64,000 nucleotides of DNA, from the NCBI RefSeq assembly GCF_000003855.2, contig NW_003101673.1, positions 1,943,695-2,007,694 on the forward strand, given 5' to 3'. The notes beneath the pieces are model-generated. The model did not search any database and was not told the DNA's origin. It saw only the letters and a list, made by a program, of their open reading frames with translations. The translations under genes were made by a program, and so were the position numbers. Shown here in pieces: positions 10,675 to 21,272 of the stretch. This DNA comes from Blastomyces gilchristii SLH14081. Lineage: Eukaryota; Ascomycota; Eurotiomycetes; Onygenales; Ajellomycetaceae. The number at the start of each line of letters is the position of its first letter. Positions within the stretch are counted from its first letter, which is position 1.

Positions 10675-12779
10675 ATGGTCCAAATAGCCCCAGGCCGTGA
10701 GCCCCCTCCGATATTCGCGCTGACTCCAAGATCCCGCCGTCGACGCCGTCAGCAGATCCATGAATCCCACCACACCAGACATAACCGCCCACCTCCCATC
10801 GTAATAGATGAGAGCGACAGCAGTGACACCCTAGATGGCGATGAAGATAGGGAGCTAGATTTCACCGCAAGATACAACGAGGATGACTTCGTAGATGACG
10901 AGCAATTGCCCCAGATCCTCTCCAACCTCACAGCCAATATCGCCCCCTGCGTCAACCATACTGCGCCCTCCGAAGTCAAAGAAATCATCCCAGAGTTCCT
11001 TTCCGACGGCAAAACGTACAAGAGTGGGAAATCTGTGGAGCTGCGCGATGGTTCTTTTCTCCGCATTCTGGAGGTCGCAAGGGGTATGGGAGGGGAGATA
11101 TCACTGCGGGGTTGGCGGCTTCAGCGACAAGATACCATGGACGGATTGATGCCTGAGCGCATCAATGAGTTGTGCTGGATCGTGAATATTTCGGACGAGG
11201 AGGCTGCTGCGGGTATAACTACCCAGGTCGACGAGGTGGGCTTACACGAAGTTAACGGCTTAAGGATCATTCGGTTTACGAACAAGCTTTATCCGATGCT
11301 ACATGGTGACAATGGCGGTTTTGCGACGGAGGGTGAGCGACGGCGGGAGGGGATTCTATTCTGCCGCGCGAAGTATATCAGGGTATGGACTACTCCTTCC
11401 GCCTCTACTTCTGCTTCTCCGTCTGCCCGCAAACCACGGATGGAAGAGCAAGCAATTCAATTCCTCCGTCCGCACGAAGCAGACTCTGGCTATTCGGTTG
11501 ACGCTTGTTCGCTGCGATTTCGCTGGAGAGGTGAAACGCGGCTGGGTGGAAGCTACATCGGTCAAGAAATCACACCAACAATAATAGATCTGTCAACGAA
11601 CACCCCGACAATCCTGGGCGGTACCTCAACAACCGTCCAGCAGTACACATTTGGAGATGGCTTCTGCGGTGCAGGCGGGGTATCCAGGGGCGCATTACAA
11701 GCGGGTCTCCGCTTGAACTGGGGATTTGATCACTCCCTATCCGCCATGGACTCGTTCCGGCTCAATTTCGAGAGCGCAATTGGCTATACATCTGACGTGG
11801 CGGATTTTCTCGCCAACAGCCCCGCGGAAATCATGGTGGATATCCTACACTTTTCCCCTCCCTGTCAAACTTTTTCGCCGGCGAAAACGATCGCCGCCGC
11901 CACGGACGATGATAATGAAGCGTGCATCTTCTGCGCGCGCGAGCTGCTAGAGAGAACTAAGCCTAGGGTTGTGACCATGGAGGAAACGGCGGGACTGCAA
12001 CAGAGGCATGAGGAATTCCTGTTCGCGACCATAAATGCCTTTGCGGAACTGGGGTATTCTTGTCGTTGGAAATTGCTCCGGTGTCAGGATTACGGGGTCC
12101 CCCAGTCTCGTCAACGGCTGGTTATTTTGGCATCAGGGTATGTATTATTAGCCGCTTTTCTCCCTCAATCCTCACGGGGTTATTTTTCTTCTATATGTAT
12201 ACATATATATACATCCCCGGTTCTATCTCAACCATCAACTCACCACCAACTTACAGACCAGGCGAACCCCTCCCCCCCTTCCCAAAACCCACCCACGGCC
12301 CCCCAGATACCTCAAACACTCAAACATACAACACCCCCGTCCTCCCCCGCTACCGTACCATCCACGACGCCATCTCCACAATCCCCCCTAACCACCCAGA
12401 CCACGACGTCCCGTACGCCAGCAGACGCCCGATGGCCCGACCACCCTACGACCCGCACACGCAAGCAAAGACCATAACCTGCAACGGGGGCGAGAACTAC
12501 CACCCGAGCGGCACGCGCACGTTCACGTACCGCGAGTTTGCATGCCTGCAGACGTTCCCGCTTGAGCATCGGTTTTGCGGGAAGAGCGTTAAGAGGCAGA
12601 TTGGGAATGCGGTGCCGCCGGTGCTGGGGCGGGCGATCTTTTTGGAAGTGAGGAGGGCGCTGGAAGGGGTTGATGGGGTTGATGGTGATGTGGAGAAGGG
12701 GAAGAGGAAGGGAAAAGTTGGTGGTGGGGTTGGTGTTGGTGTTGATGCTGACGTGAGGGAGATGGTGGAGATACTGTGA
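10675..12779 (+). CDS. rid: C-5 cytosine DNA methyltransferase, Masc1/RID-like
   Basis: Exons 10675-12137 and 12257-12779 join through a GTATGT...CAG intron to 661 residues. Catalytic motifs in order: motif I FGDGFCGAGGVSRGA (about 325-339); motif IV PPCQTFSPAKT (about 395) with the catalytic Cys; motif VI MEETAGL (about 435); motif VIII QDYGVPQSRQRLVI (about 471-484); motif IX region REFACLQTFP; motif X QIGNAVPPVLGRA (about 600). The usual ENV triad of motif VI reads EET, a departure known in the fungal Masc1/RID family, whose members are required for RIP or premeiotic methylation. The roughly 320-residue N-terminal region begins with a basic, acidic-patch segment. The C-terminus is Gly/Val/Lys-rich. 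It is convergent with the SET gene at 13454. Family assignment is firm for a DNA methyltransferase, probable for the RID subclass. Confidence 0.88.
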
Positions 12780-13453
12780 GTGAGTGTTTGAACGGATCTG
12801 TGTGTGTTTCATTCTGAAGGGATTGAGCGGCCTGTATGATGTGTGGTGGCATGTAGATGAAAGAAGAATTTTCTATCTTGCTATACGTTGTTGACGCTAT
12901 GATATGAAACGTGTAGGGCCGTGTTGGGTATGGATGCCTTCTTTGTGCTATTTTCGTTGTCCCTCTGTCTTGATCTGCTCATTTTTTGTCTTATCGTTGT
13001 ACTTTCATGTCTGGACATCTTTCTCATCTCTGCCATCTATGTTGAAATCTTTGTTCTTGTTCTTGGTTTTGGATTTTTTTTTCTTTTTCTTTTTTGTTCC
13101 ATGCACTACTGGAAGCTGGAGTGGGAGTTCAGTTCTGTACCGCTGAAATGTTGTTCATCTGCCAATATGTATTTATGCTAGATTACGCTAGTTGTCAGAG
13201 ATTTTATTTTCCATCAACGATTCTGGTATTCCTGATTCGCTATTGCTTGCTTCAATCTCGTGGCCTTCTCATCAATATTAGGAAAATTCCATGTCGCATT
13301 TACGGAATGTTACATCTGTTTCCTCTCCAATATTCACGCCTTGCCGAGTTGTGAGAACATCTCTGGATAGGGGCAATTTATGTAGGTAGGCTACTGAAAC
13401 TCGTACCGACTAGTGCACAGTACATATAGCCTTGGGGGGGGGAAATTCTCCTC
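12780..13453. other. Intergenic between convergent methyltransferase and SET genes
   Basis: Shared 3' flanks with T-rich stretches at 12940-13100. No gene seen. Confidence 0.6.
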
Positions 13454-14677
13454 CTAAAGATAGCGCTGCGCAGCAGATAAAGACTTATACAACGTGTGAT
13501 ATCCTCCCACCTCCTCCACCGCCCTCTCCATTCCACTTCCCCCCCCTTCTTTAAACCGACATACTTCCTCCCCACACTTACACACCCTATGCCGCGGCAT
13601 AAAATACTCATCCCCATAATCCACCGTAATCTCTTCAAACATCTCAATATCCCTAATAGCCCTCACGAGCACACACGCACGATCCCCCACCACCGTGGAG
13701 ACAAAAACCACTCCCGCCCGACACGAGTGGTTCATATACCTCGTCCAATTCCCATAGACAGCCGCATCGATGACGCCAATCGACCGTCCATGTAGGGTAT
13801 GATGGAGCCCGTAGGTAGAACCGAGGCGATAGGCCGGATCGCGAATCTCACCGACATACTCACCTATGAAGGTGCCTGCTTTGATGGAACGGAGGCTGCG
13901 GACGCCGATGCCGCGATCGGGGTACTCGCGCAGCTCGAGGAGTGGGTGTTTCTCTTCCGCTAGCTCGAGCTGGCATTCGCATATCTGTGGGCTGGTGCAT
14001 ATAGCGCAGTTGCCATCGCCGGGTTGGCGGCGGAGATTTTCGGAAGGGTCGAAGACATCTCGAAAGAAGCGAGATCTGGTGATGTTTTCTTGTCTCCTGG
14101 TGAAGTGTTTGGGGTGGTAGATGGCTTTTTGGGCCAGGTCGATGACGTAGGGATACGTATCCTGCTCTTCGACTCCTAACTTTCCACCTTTATCTAGCCG
14201 GGCCGCGATGGGGTCAGCGAGGGACCAGCTCAGGCAACGGACTTCCGCGAAGAGTTCAATGCTGATGTCGTTTGAGCGGATTAGGGTGTACAGCTCCTTC
14301 CAGAGTTCATCGCCGTCGCCGTCCCCAGCAGCAGCAGCGGCGATGAAGTGAGTTGAATGGCTGCAGATCCCCAGAATCATCCAGCTTAGCGACTTGCCTA
14401 GGTCTATAAAACGCTGTAGCTGAAGGTCGCGTGGGGCGTCTTCATTCATCATGGCTTCTCCGACGGATGACAGGGTGCGGCTTGCGGTGGCTGCGAAGGT
14501 GTTGGGGTTTGTTGACATGTGCTCTGATGAGTTATTCTGACTTTCAAGAGAGGCAAGATGGATATCAAGGTATATCTGTTCCATGATTAGCAGAGCTTGT
14601 GCTTTGATTTCAAGGGATACGGTAGCGCGATTCTTTGAGCGTCGTGTCATCCACGACGGCTTCCCAAGGGACACCAT
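13454..14677 (-). CDS. SET-domain protein (putative lysine methyltransferase)
   Basis: A single 407-residue frame. The SET domain spans about residues 255-357: RGIGVRSLRSIKAGTFIGEY (AdoMet-binding start), YMNHSCRAG with the NHSC motif at 316-319, and FEEITVDYGDEYF. A post-SET-like cysteine cluster follows (C366, C368, C373 in VCKCGEEVC), which usually completes a zinc site with the NHSC cysteine. Upstream cysteines (CAICTSPQICECQ, about 224-236) are too few for the nine-Cys pre-SET of DIM-5/SUV39 enzymes. The N-terminal 200 residues show no recognised domain. The substrate is unknown. A histone lysine is possible, but non-histone SET enzymes cannot be excluded. The neighbour is a convergent DNA methyltransferase gene. 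Confidence 0.85.
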   Translation of the reverse strand: MVSLGKPSWMTRRSKNRATVSLEIKAQALLIMEQIYLDIHLASLESQNNSSEHMSTNPNTFAATASRTLSSVGEAMMNEDAPRDLQLQRFIDLGKSLSWMILGICSHSTHFIAAAAAGDGDGDELWKELYTLIRSNDISIELFAEVRCLSWSLADPIAARLDKGGKLGVEEQDTYPYVIDLAQKAIYHPKHFTRRQENITRSRFFRDVFDPSENLRRQPGDGNCAICTSPQICECQLELAEEKHPLLELREYPDRGIGVRSLRSIKAGTFIGEYVGEIRDPAYRLGSTYGLHHTLHGRSIGVIDAAVYGNWTRYMNHSCRAGVVFVSTVVGDRACVLVRAIRDIEMFEEITVDYGDEYFMPRHRVCKCGEEVCRFKEGGGSGMERAVEEVGGYHTLYKSLSAAQRYL

Positions 14678-15708
14678 AGGTTCGTTGGCACAGGGATATC
14701 AAACAAGATGTGAATGAAAGGCAGGATCGTATATTCAAATATGATTTTTGTAAGAGTAAAGCGGTCGATAGCAGTGTAGAACTATGAACGTGTACTGCAA
14801 TGATATCAAGCTGTTTTATAGCTTTAGTTTGTCTTGACACGGAGGCCAAAAAAGAGGACCTGAGAGAAACCTGGAAATAATAAGGAACGTGCCGTGGACA
14901 AAAGGCTTTGTCTGACACATGATGGACACTGGGTAGTGTCACTCTCCTTCATACAAGGTAGTACGATAACTCTAGGGTACATAATAAAGAATGATTGCGG
15001 TGGAAACACCCGCAGCGAGCGGGCAAACAAACAGATCATTTACAAACGATCGTTCATTTGTTATTGTGGTGATGGCAATGCAAATAAGAGACAAAGCATA
15101 ACTATATTAATAGAAAGAAATAATAATTCACGAATATGGTCAGCATATAGAGACATCTTCCACTCCTGGGTAAAGTTGAAGCTCGCTAATTCCCCAATGC
15201 AGCAATTTTGAAGCATCCGGCGATGTTCTTAGCCCAGCTTCGGCACCAGCATCAGATAAGATAAGATAACTATCGGATGCGACCGACCACTCAATCTTTC
15301 GCTCGTAGCCGAGCCTCGTGATATCGGGAATACGCACAGTTAACTTACTGATTAATACGTCCTAGTCTCCGATAACTCATACAAACCAAGCTAGTATCCG
15401 ATAATACCAATACCATACCGGCTGGATGCGGGTCTGTTTTCGGCGTATCCTCGGCTCGGCAACCATGGTGAGACAAATACCCCACGTGACTATCTCCCCA
15501 AACTCCGAACTTCTTCCCCCAGCAAGAAACGCATTGAACTTGAACTGCTTCAAGACACACATCAAGGACAACATCTCTCAAGTAAGGAATTCCAGATCAA
15601 TTGCGTTCTTCCTCTCCCCTACCTTTTGTTGCTTGTATATAATCTGCTGGATCCTGTTGCTGAGTGTTGTAAACAGAAGTGCATACTACCCTACACTTGC
15701 TTCCGACC
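14678..15708. other. Intergenic between SET gene and prpD
   Basis: Divergent promoters of the SET gene (minus) and prpD (plus). Short frames on both strands have no recognisable features. The prpD-proximal half carries clustered GATA words, listed separately. Confidence 0.6.
15255..15401 (+). promoter_or_regulatory. Cluster of GATA motifs upstream of prpD
   Basis: Three GATAA words lie in tandem at 15255, 15260 and 15265. Single copies follow near 15379 and 15397, and a reverse TATC lies at 15271. Fungal GATA factors (AreA, SreA and light-response types) bind HGATAR, often in clusters. Function here is inferred from sequence only. Confidence 0.45.
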
Positions 15709-17603
15709 ATGTCTGTCGCCAGCCAAACCCTGCGACAGCTATCTTCCCGCGCCCCACGATCTCTTCCCCTCCGCCAACTCACAACCTCATCTCTAGCAGC
15801 CTCCTCTCTTCGCTCGTCTTCCTCCAGATCAGCTTTCTCTAGCAAGCTTTTGCAATCCAGATCTTCCTTTTCCACAATGTCCGCCCTCAACTCTGCTGCT
15901 CCGGTCACCCCGGCTCCGGCTCGTGAATATGACCCTGAAATCAATGATATGGCTAGCTACATTCACCACTACAAAGTCGATTCAGAACTCGCGGTATGGA
16001 ATTGCAATTCCTAAATAAAATAGCTCTCCCAATTTGCTGTACAAATTAATGTTTACTGAAACGAATTGCTTTCTAGTTTGATACTGCCCGCTGGGTCTTC
16101 CTTGACACTCTAGGGTGTGGATTGGAGGCTCTGAAATTCAAGGAGTGCACGAAGCTCCTGGGTCCTATTGTTGAGGGAACTGTTGTTCCCAATGGTACCA
16201 AGGTCCCTGGAACTCCATATCAGCTCGACCCCGTCAATGGTGCTTTCAACATCGGTGCCATGGTCCGGTGGTTGGACTACAATGACTGCTGGTTAGCTGC
16301 TGAATGGGGTCATCCTTCTGACAACTTGGGCGGTATCCTTGCCGTCGCTGACTGGATCTCGCGGACAAACCGCGCTGGCGGATCCCTGGGCAACGGCAAA
16401 ATCCTCACTGTTCGTGATGTGCTCGAGGCTATGATTAAGGCCCACGAAATCCAGGGCGTTCTCGCTCTCGAGAACTCTTACAACAAAGTCGGCTTGGATC
16501 ACGTGGTACTGGTCAAGATTGCTACAACTGCTGCTGTCTCCAAGCTGCTTGGTCTGAATGAGAAGCAGACCGCCGATGCCCTCACCCAGGCGTGGGTTGA
16601 TGGTCAGAGCTTGCGAACCTACAGACACTCCCCCAACACCATGTCGAGAAAGTCGTGGGCTGCCGGTGACGCTTGCCAGCGCGCCGTCAACCTCGCCCTC
16701 AAGGTCCAAAGGGGTGAGACTGGTGTGCCCACTGTCCTCTCTGCTCCAGTCTGGGGCTTCTACGATGTCCTGTTCAAGGGCAACAAGTTCAAGTTCCAGC
16801 GCCCCTATGGCAGCTACGTGATGGAGAACGTACTCTTCAAGGTCTCCTGGCCTGGTAAGTTTTCTTCGTGCTATGAAAGCGTTTCCCACTCCATAGATAA
16901 CACCCGCTAACGCATCATGTACAGCTGAATTCCACTCGCAAACCGCCATTGAGGCTGCGACCCACATCAACAAGACCTTGGCCAGCATGGGCAAATCCGC
17001 CAAGGACATCAGGGATGTCACCATCCGCACCCACGAGGCCTGCGTCCGCATCATCGACAAACAATTCAAGCCCATGGACAACTTCGCTGACCGCGACCAC
17101 TGCATCCAGGTTAGTCCTACAATCACCCCCCCATCCCTCAGACCTCTTCATTAAAATACATACTGACACTGAATTAGTACATGGTTGCCACCATGCTTGT
17201 CTTCAACCGCCTCGTCGCAACCGATTACACCGACGGCTCCGAAGCCGCCACCTCTGAGCTCCTCGAGTCTCTCCGCAAGCGCATCAAGTGCGTTGAGGAC
17301 CCACAGATGACCAAGGACTACCACGACCCAGCCCTCCGCACCATCCCCAACGCCCTGACCGTTACCCTAAACGACGGCACTGTCCTCGACGAGGTCGTGG
17401 TCGATGCGCCGCTCGGCCACCGCCTACGTCGTGAAGAGGCCAAGCCTGAAATCCTTGCCAAGTACAAGAGACACCTCGAGGGGCACTATGATGCTGCCAA
17501 GGTTGACCAGCTTATTAAGCTTGGCCTTGACCAGAAGACCCTTGAGGCTATGGACATTGATAAGTATGTCGATCTGTACGTTAAGGAAAAAGTCGATTTT
17601 TAG
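15709..17603 (+). CDS. prpD: 2-methylcitrate dehydratase, mitochondrial (PrpD family)
   Basis: Dehydrates 2-methylcitrate in the methylcitrate cycle that disposes of propionyl-CoA. Exons 15709-15993, 16077-16854, 16925-17109 and 17178-17603 join in frame to 557 residues, with donors GTATGG, GTAAGT and GTTAGT. The first 55 residues are Ser/Arg/Leu-rich and lack acidic residues, as in a mitochondrial presequence. The MmgE/PrpD fold is recognisable from [55 protein letters not shown], and [18 protein letters not shown]. An in-frame ATG 30 nt upstream exists, but 15709 gives the more typical presequence. Other cycle enzymes lie at 31616-36237. Confidence 0.93.
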
Positions 17604-18288
17604 ACTTGAGGATTAGGGCGGCGGTGGCTACGTCGTCCTGAGATGGACATATTTTAAAATGTAAAATGTATATACATAGATTAAAAGTATGCCATAGGGT
17701 GGGTGCGGGTGTTTTCTTCTGACTTGAAATGCCAATTAGGTTCATGGTTAATAAAGCAGTTGGGGGAGAACTCCTGTGTCTATGATTATGAACTAGGTTT
17801 TCATATTTCCAATCAAAATTTATCTTTGTATCTATTTCCTTTTCTACACATAATTCTAAATTCACTTCCTCAATCATGATTCTAGCTCTTCACTACACTA
17901 CCGCTTTCTGGGTATCCTATCACACCGTCATCTTAAATATAGTAACTTTTATGTACTCTCTCTTGTACAAATTCTGTTTTTTCATTTGTATTCTATTGGC
18001 AAAGGAAGTATATAACCTCATAACATATATAACGTGTGATGTTTTATACTTCTAGATATATTACTTAAATCTAATTGTCAAACTGTTCATGAAAGGCTTT
18101 TTCGTTCGCTACTCCCACGGAGGTACATTTTCATCATTAACAAACACTCAGAGTATAACATTCAAAACTCTCGAACACGAAGGACGAAGCCATTCAAGAT
18201 CTCTATAACGGCGGCTACACACGCATCAAATCGCTCGAACAGAACTTGATAAGTGGCAAGCAGTTACATAAAGGAGCTCAATGGCCCT
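17604..18288. other. Intergenic, AT-rich
   Basis: The prpD 3' flank, with AT-rich sequence from 17640 to 18100. No gene seen. Confidence 0.55.
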
Positions 18289-19225
18289 CTAAACACTCTC
18301 GCCTGCAGCACGCCGGATACACTCCACGACCAATCTCGGATTACTCAGATGCGGCGCATGGCCCTCCTGGCAACGTACAACTTCCATGGCATCGCCGGCC
18401 TGCGCAACCATCTTCTCCTGGATGTATGGCGGGACGGCCAGGTCATTCTCACACAAAATGAACGTACTTGGGATTTCTCGATAGGCCGTGTACGTCACAG
18501 GCACTCCCATCGGGGCTATGGGTTGGGCTCCTAGCAGATCGAGGGCCTCCTCTACGTCCTTGGGATCGCAGCCACCGCTATAGACGATTTGGCGGGTCGT
18601 TTCCCGGTCAGGAACTATCATCCTAGCCTGATGAGGTACTCAGTTTATTTTTGAATCAGACAGGGCGCATGAGTATGGGTCGAGAAGCGCCGTAATTAGA
18701 AGGTTGGGTGGAAGGAAGAGCATTGTTCAGTATCATGGGTGTTTTCCTTTTACATACCTCATTGATAGGCGTCATGCCCTTGGGATATTTCTTCATGCCC
18801 TCCTGATACGCCAACGCCAACTCTTTCTCCTTCGGCGTTTGCGGTACGATCAGGGTCGCCTGGCTCTGTCCTTCAACGAGTGCCACCGCGATCATATAGA
18901 TAAGACCCACGACACCCCCCTTCAAGCCATATTTTTCACGATCCCGCTTGCCCAGCCCCTTTACCGCCTCGCCCATCGCGACGCCGCCAAATGAATGCGC
19001 GAGTGCAATCACATCCCTTCCCGCTTCGACGTTCTCCATGACCACACGCCGTACCGCCTGGGCGTCCTGGTCCCAGCTGCGGTGCGGAGGGTTGGAGTCC
19101 AGTGACGGCGGGGTAACGGCTGTCGCTTCATAGTTGCATTTTGCGAGTTCGTCGATTAATCACTGGTAGTGTTCGGCCCTGTGGCAGGAGCCGGGCACGA
19201 TCACGACGACGGGCTTGGTAGGCAT
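18289..19225 (-). pseudogene. Alpha/beta hydrolase, interrupted by one stop codon
   Basis: Translation from 19225 (minus) gives MPTKPVVVIVPGSCHRAEHY Q, then TGA at 19162-19160. The same frame then continues LIDELAKCNYEATAVTPPSL without another stop to an intron. The nucleophile elbow is ALAHSFGGVAMGEAV (Ser), the acid is in LCENDLAVPP (Asp), and the base is in EGHAPHLSNP (His). An intron (donor GTATGT at 18757, acceptor CAG at 18630-18628) joins INE to ARMIVPDRETTRQ in frame. All catalytic residues survive, so the break is recent or is a sequence error. A start at a downstream ATG (19045) would lack the oxyanion-hole strand. The substrate is unknown; relatives are generic AB-hydrolase-1 proteins. 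Confidence 0.75.
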
Positions 19226-20080
19226 TATCGAGGACGTTTGAGTAGCACAAGATGAAGTAAATTCTGTTGACGAAAGGTGGGCATTCAACAAGGAGAATGA
19301 TGGGGATTTTGAAATTCGTCCATATTGTCATTCTATGGATCAATAAGCATAGCTCATGAAGCTGAACGACTGACATATCAAGGCCCCTACTTACCAAGAC
19401 TGCCTCTATCTTCTAGGGCCAGGATCTCTTTGAAGCTGGGTCGGTCCATGGATGTTGTAAGCTGAATTTATAGCTGCAAAACTGGTTCTCTTGTTATTTT
19501 TAGTCTGAAGTATCTCCATTTGTCAACTAGAGTGTTCAGCTTGCAAGGAATATCACCAGCCTAAGAAACTATATAATTGTTTAGTGCTTATGGAGTTTGA
19601 ATCGCCATAGTCAGTCAGCAGCTAAATTATCCTTCTAATTTTTCGTGTTCCTAGCGGCCAAAGGTAAATAATTGATTATATACTATATTTATTTGTTTAA
19701 CAGATGCATGTGGTATATTCAAATGCCCTGCATCTTCATTGTTCTCATTCGATATTTGCATGCCCATTCCAAAAAGAAGAAAAATCACATAGCCCCTTCA
19801 TCCATGTCCATGTCCAGCATCAAATGGAGTAACAAAGGGGTGCTAAACAAGCTGAAAAAACTCCCATATTCCGCGAAAAATGACTTTCAGAAATCCAGCT
19901 GAGAATAGAACTATTAAAGCCATGAGCCTGCATAACTGAGAAACATATACCAAAACGGAAGCAACTCTCAAATCCTAAAAAAAAGGAACGCCACATTCGG
20001 AAGATTTCACCCGCGAACCGACGTTTCTTTTCCTTGGAAACTATACCGAAAGTCCTTTCTGAAACACTACCCAGATACAC
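19226..20080. other. Intergenic
   Basis: AT-rich sequence without recognisable features. It contains the hydrolase relic's upstream region and the 3' flank of the minus-strand PEBP-like gene. Confidence 0.5.
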
Positions 20081-21272
20081 TTAGAGCATTACCGTGTGCC
20101 AACTAATTTGTGCAAGTAGCATGACTGCCGCTACAAAGATGGCTGCATACGACGATTCATGCAAGCCTCCTGCAGCTGAATTCCCACTATCCCCTTCCGC
20201 ATCAGCTCCTAGAAGTACACCGGAGCTGTCAAAGGGTGTGCTAGTGGGGCTTTCCGTAACGACCACAGTACTTGTTCGCGGTTTTCCTGAAGATGCCGAC
20301 GGGGCGTCGGAGGCGAACGGAGAAGTAGACGGGGAATCGGATAGGGAAGAAGATGGGGTTGTAGGGGCTGGTCTAGTGAGTGATTGGTCTGATGATGATT
20401 GGGAATCTAGGCTTGCCAGTGAAAGTGAAAGCGAAGGTAAAGTGACAGAGTTGAAAGTAAATGTGAACGGAAAAGAACCTGGTGCTGTGTCATCTGTCAT
20501 TGACGCTGTGCTGGAGGGCGAAGTGCTCGGCGGAGAAGTGGTAATAGATACAGGAGTGGAGATAGAAGAAGAAGTCGCTTGTGTGCCAATTGGTATGAAT
20601 ACTCGTGCAGACGTTGAAGATGAAGGACTCTGCCCAAGCTCACCAGCATTCCCATCAACTCTAATCGCCATCCCGACCCGCGGCGGCTGGAGGTTATTCG
20701 CAGCTTCGAATGCCTTTAGATCGAACGGCTCCGTGGAGCCAGCGCCGTTACTGGGTACGGCACTTAGTTGTACCAGTTCTTGGCCCCGTTGTTGGTATAG
20801 AAGGAACGAAAACTGGTGTGCTCCACTAGCTACAGATGGTGGTTCATATGGGACAGCCGGCTCCCCTGTCGCTTCAAGCCTGGTCTTGTCACCAGTCGCT
20901 TTGAAGCCAGTCTGAAGATATTGTACTTTCCGCGCGATATCATCGGTCGTGTCGAGCATTACGATTGTGTACGAGATGGCACGATTGACGCCAGAGCTGT
21001 CGCCAAGAGCGAAAGTGGGTGGACTGCGGATATCTGGATGGATGGTAAGAATTGGCATACACTGAGAGAGAATTGGAAAAGGGAATAATCTAACCACCTA
21101 TGCTGACTGTTTGGCCATTTGTAATACCCTCAGATGCATCGCCACCAAAACTGACTTGGAGACCCTCTGTGGCAGAGGCCGAGAATGATTGGGCTAGGTC
21201 TGCTGGGACGGCAACTTTCTGGGAAGCAGCGAGTGCAAAGAGCGCTGTCACGAAGAACAAGTGGGATTTCAT
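20081..21272 (-). CDS. PEBP-like secreted protein, probably GPI-anchored
   Basis: Two exons (21272-21095 and 21033-20081, minus) give 376 residues. A 61-nt GTTAGA...CAG intron is the only splice I found that keeps frame, joining VSIG to DIRSPPTFALGD. A signal peptide is clear (MKSHLFFVTALFALAAS). Residues about 20-190 resemble the phosphatidylethanolamine-binding fold: SGVNRAISYTIVMLD, KVQYLQTGFKAT and HQFSFLLYQQRG. A long Ser/Thr/Pro-rich region follows (about 195-350). The protein ends in a hydrophobic tail (AAIFVAAVMLLAQISW), as expected for GPI attachment at the cell wall or membrane. The role is unknown; ligand binding is only inferred from the family. Confidence 0.75.

Noticed and set aside
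16293..17126. 277-codon minus-strand frame opposite prpD
   Set aside because: A shadow of the prpD coding sequence; the sense strand has the family motifs and correct splice sites.
20094..20915. 273-codon plus-strand frame
   Set aside because: Antisense to the PEBP-like gene, which has a signal peptide, family motifs and a GPI-type tail; the frame follows its codon bias.
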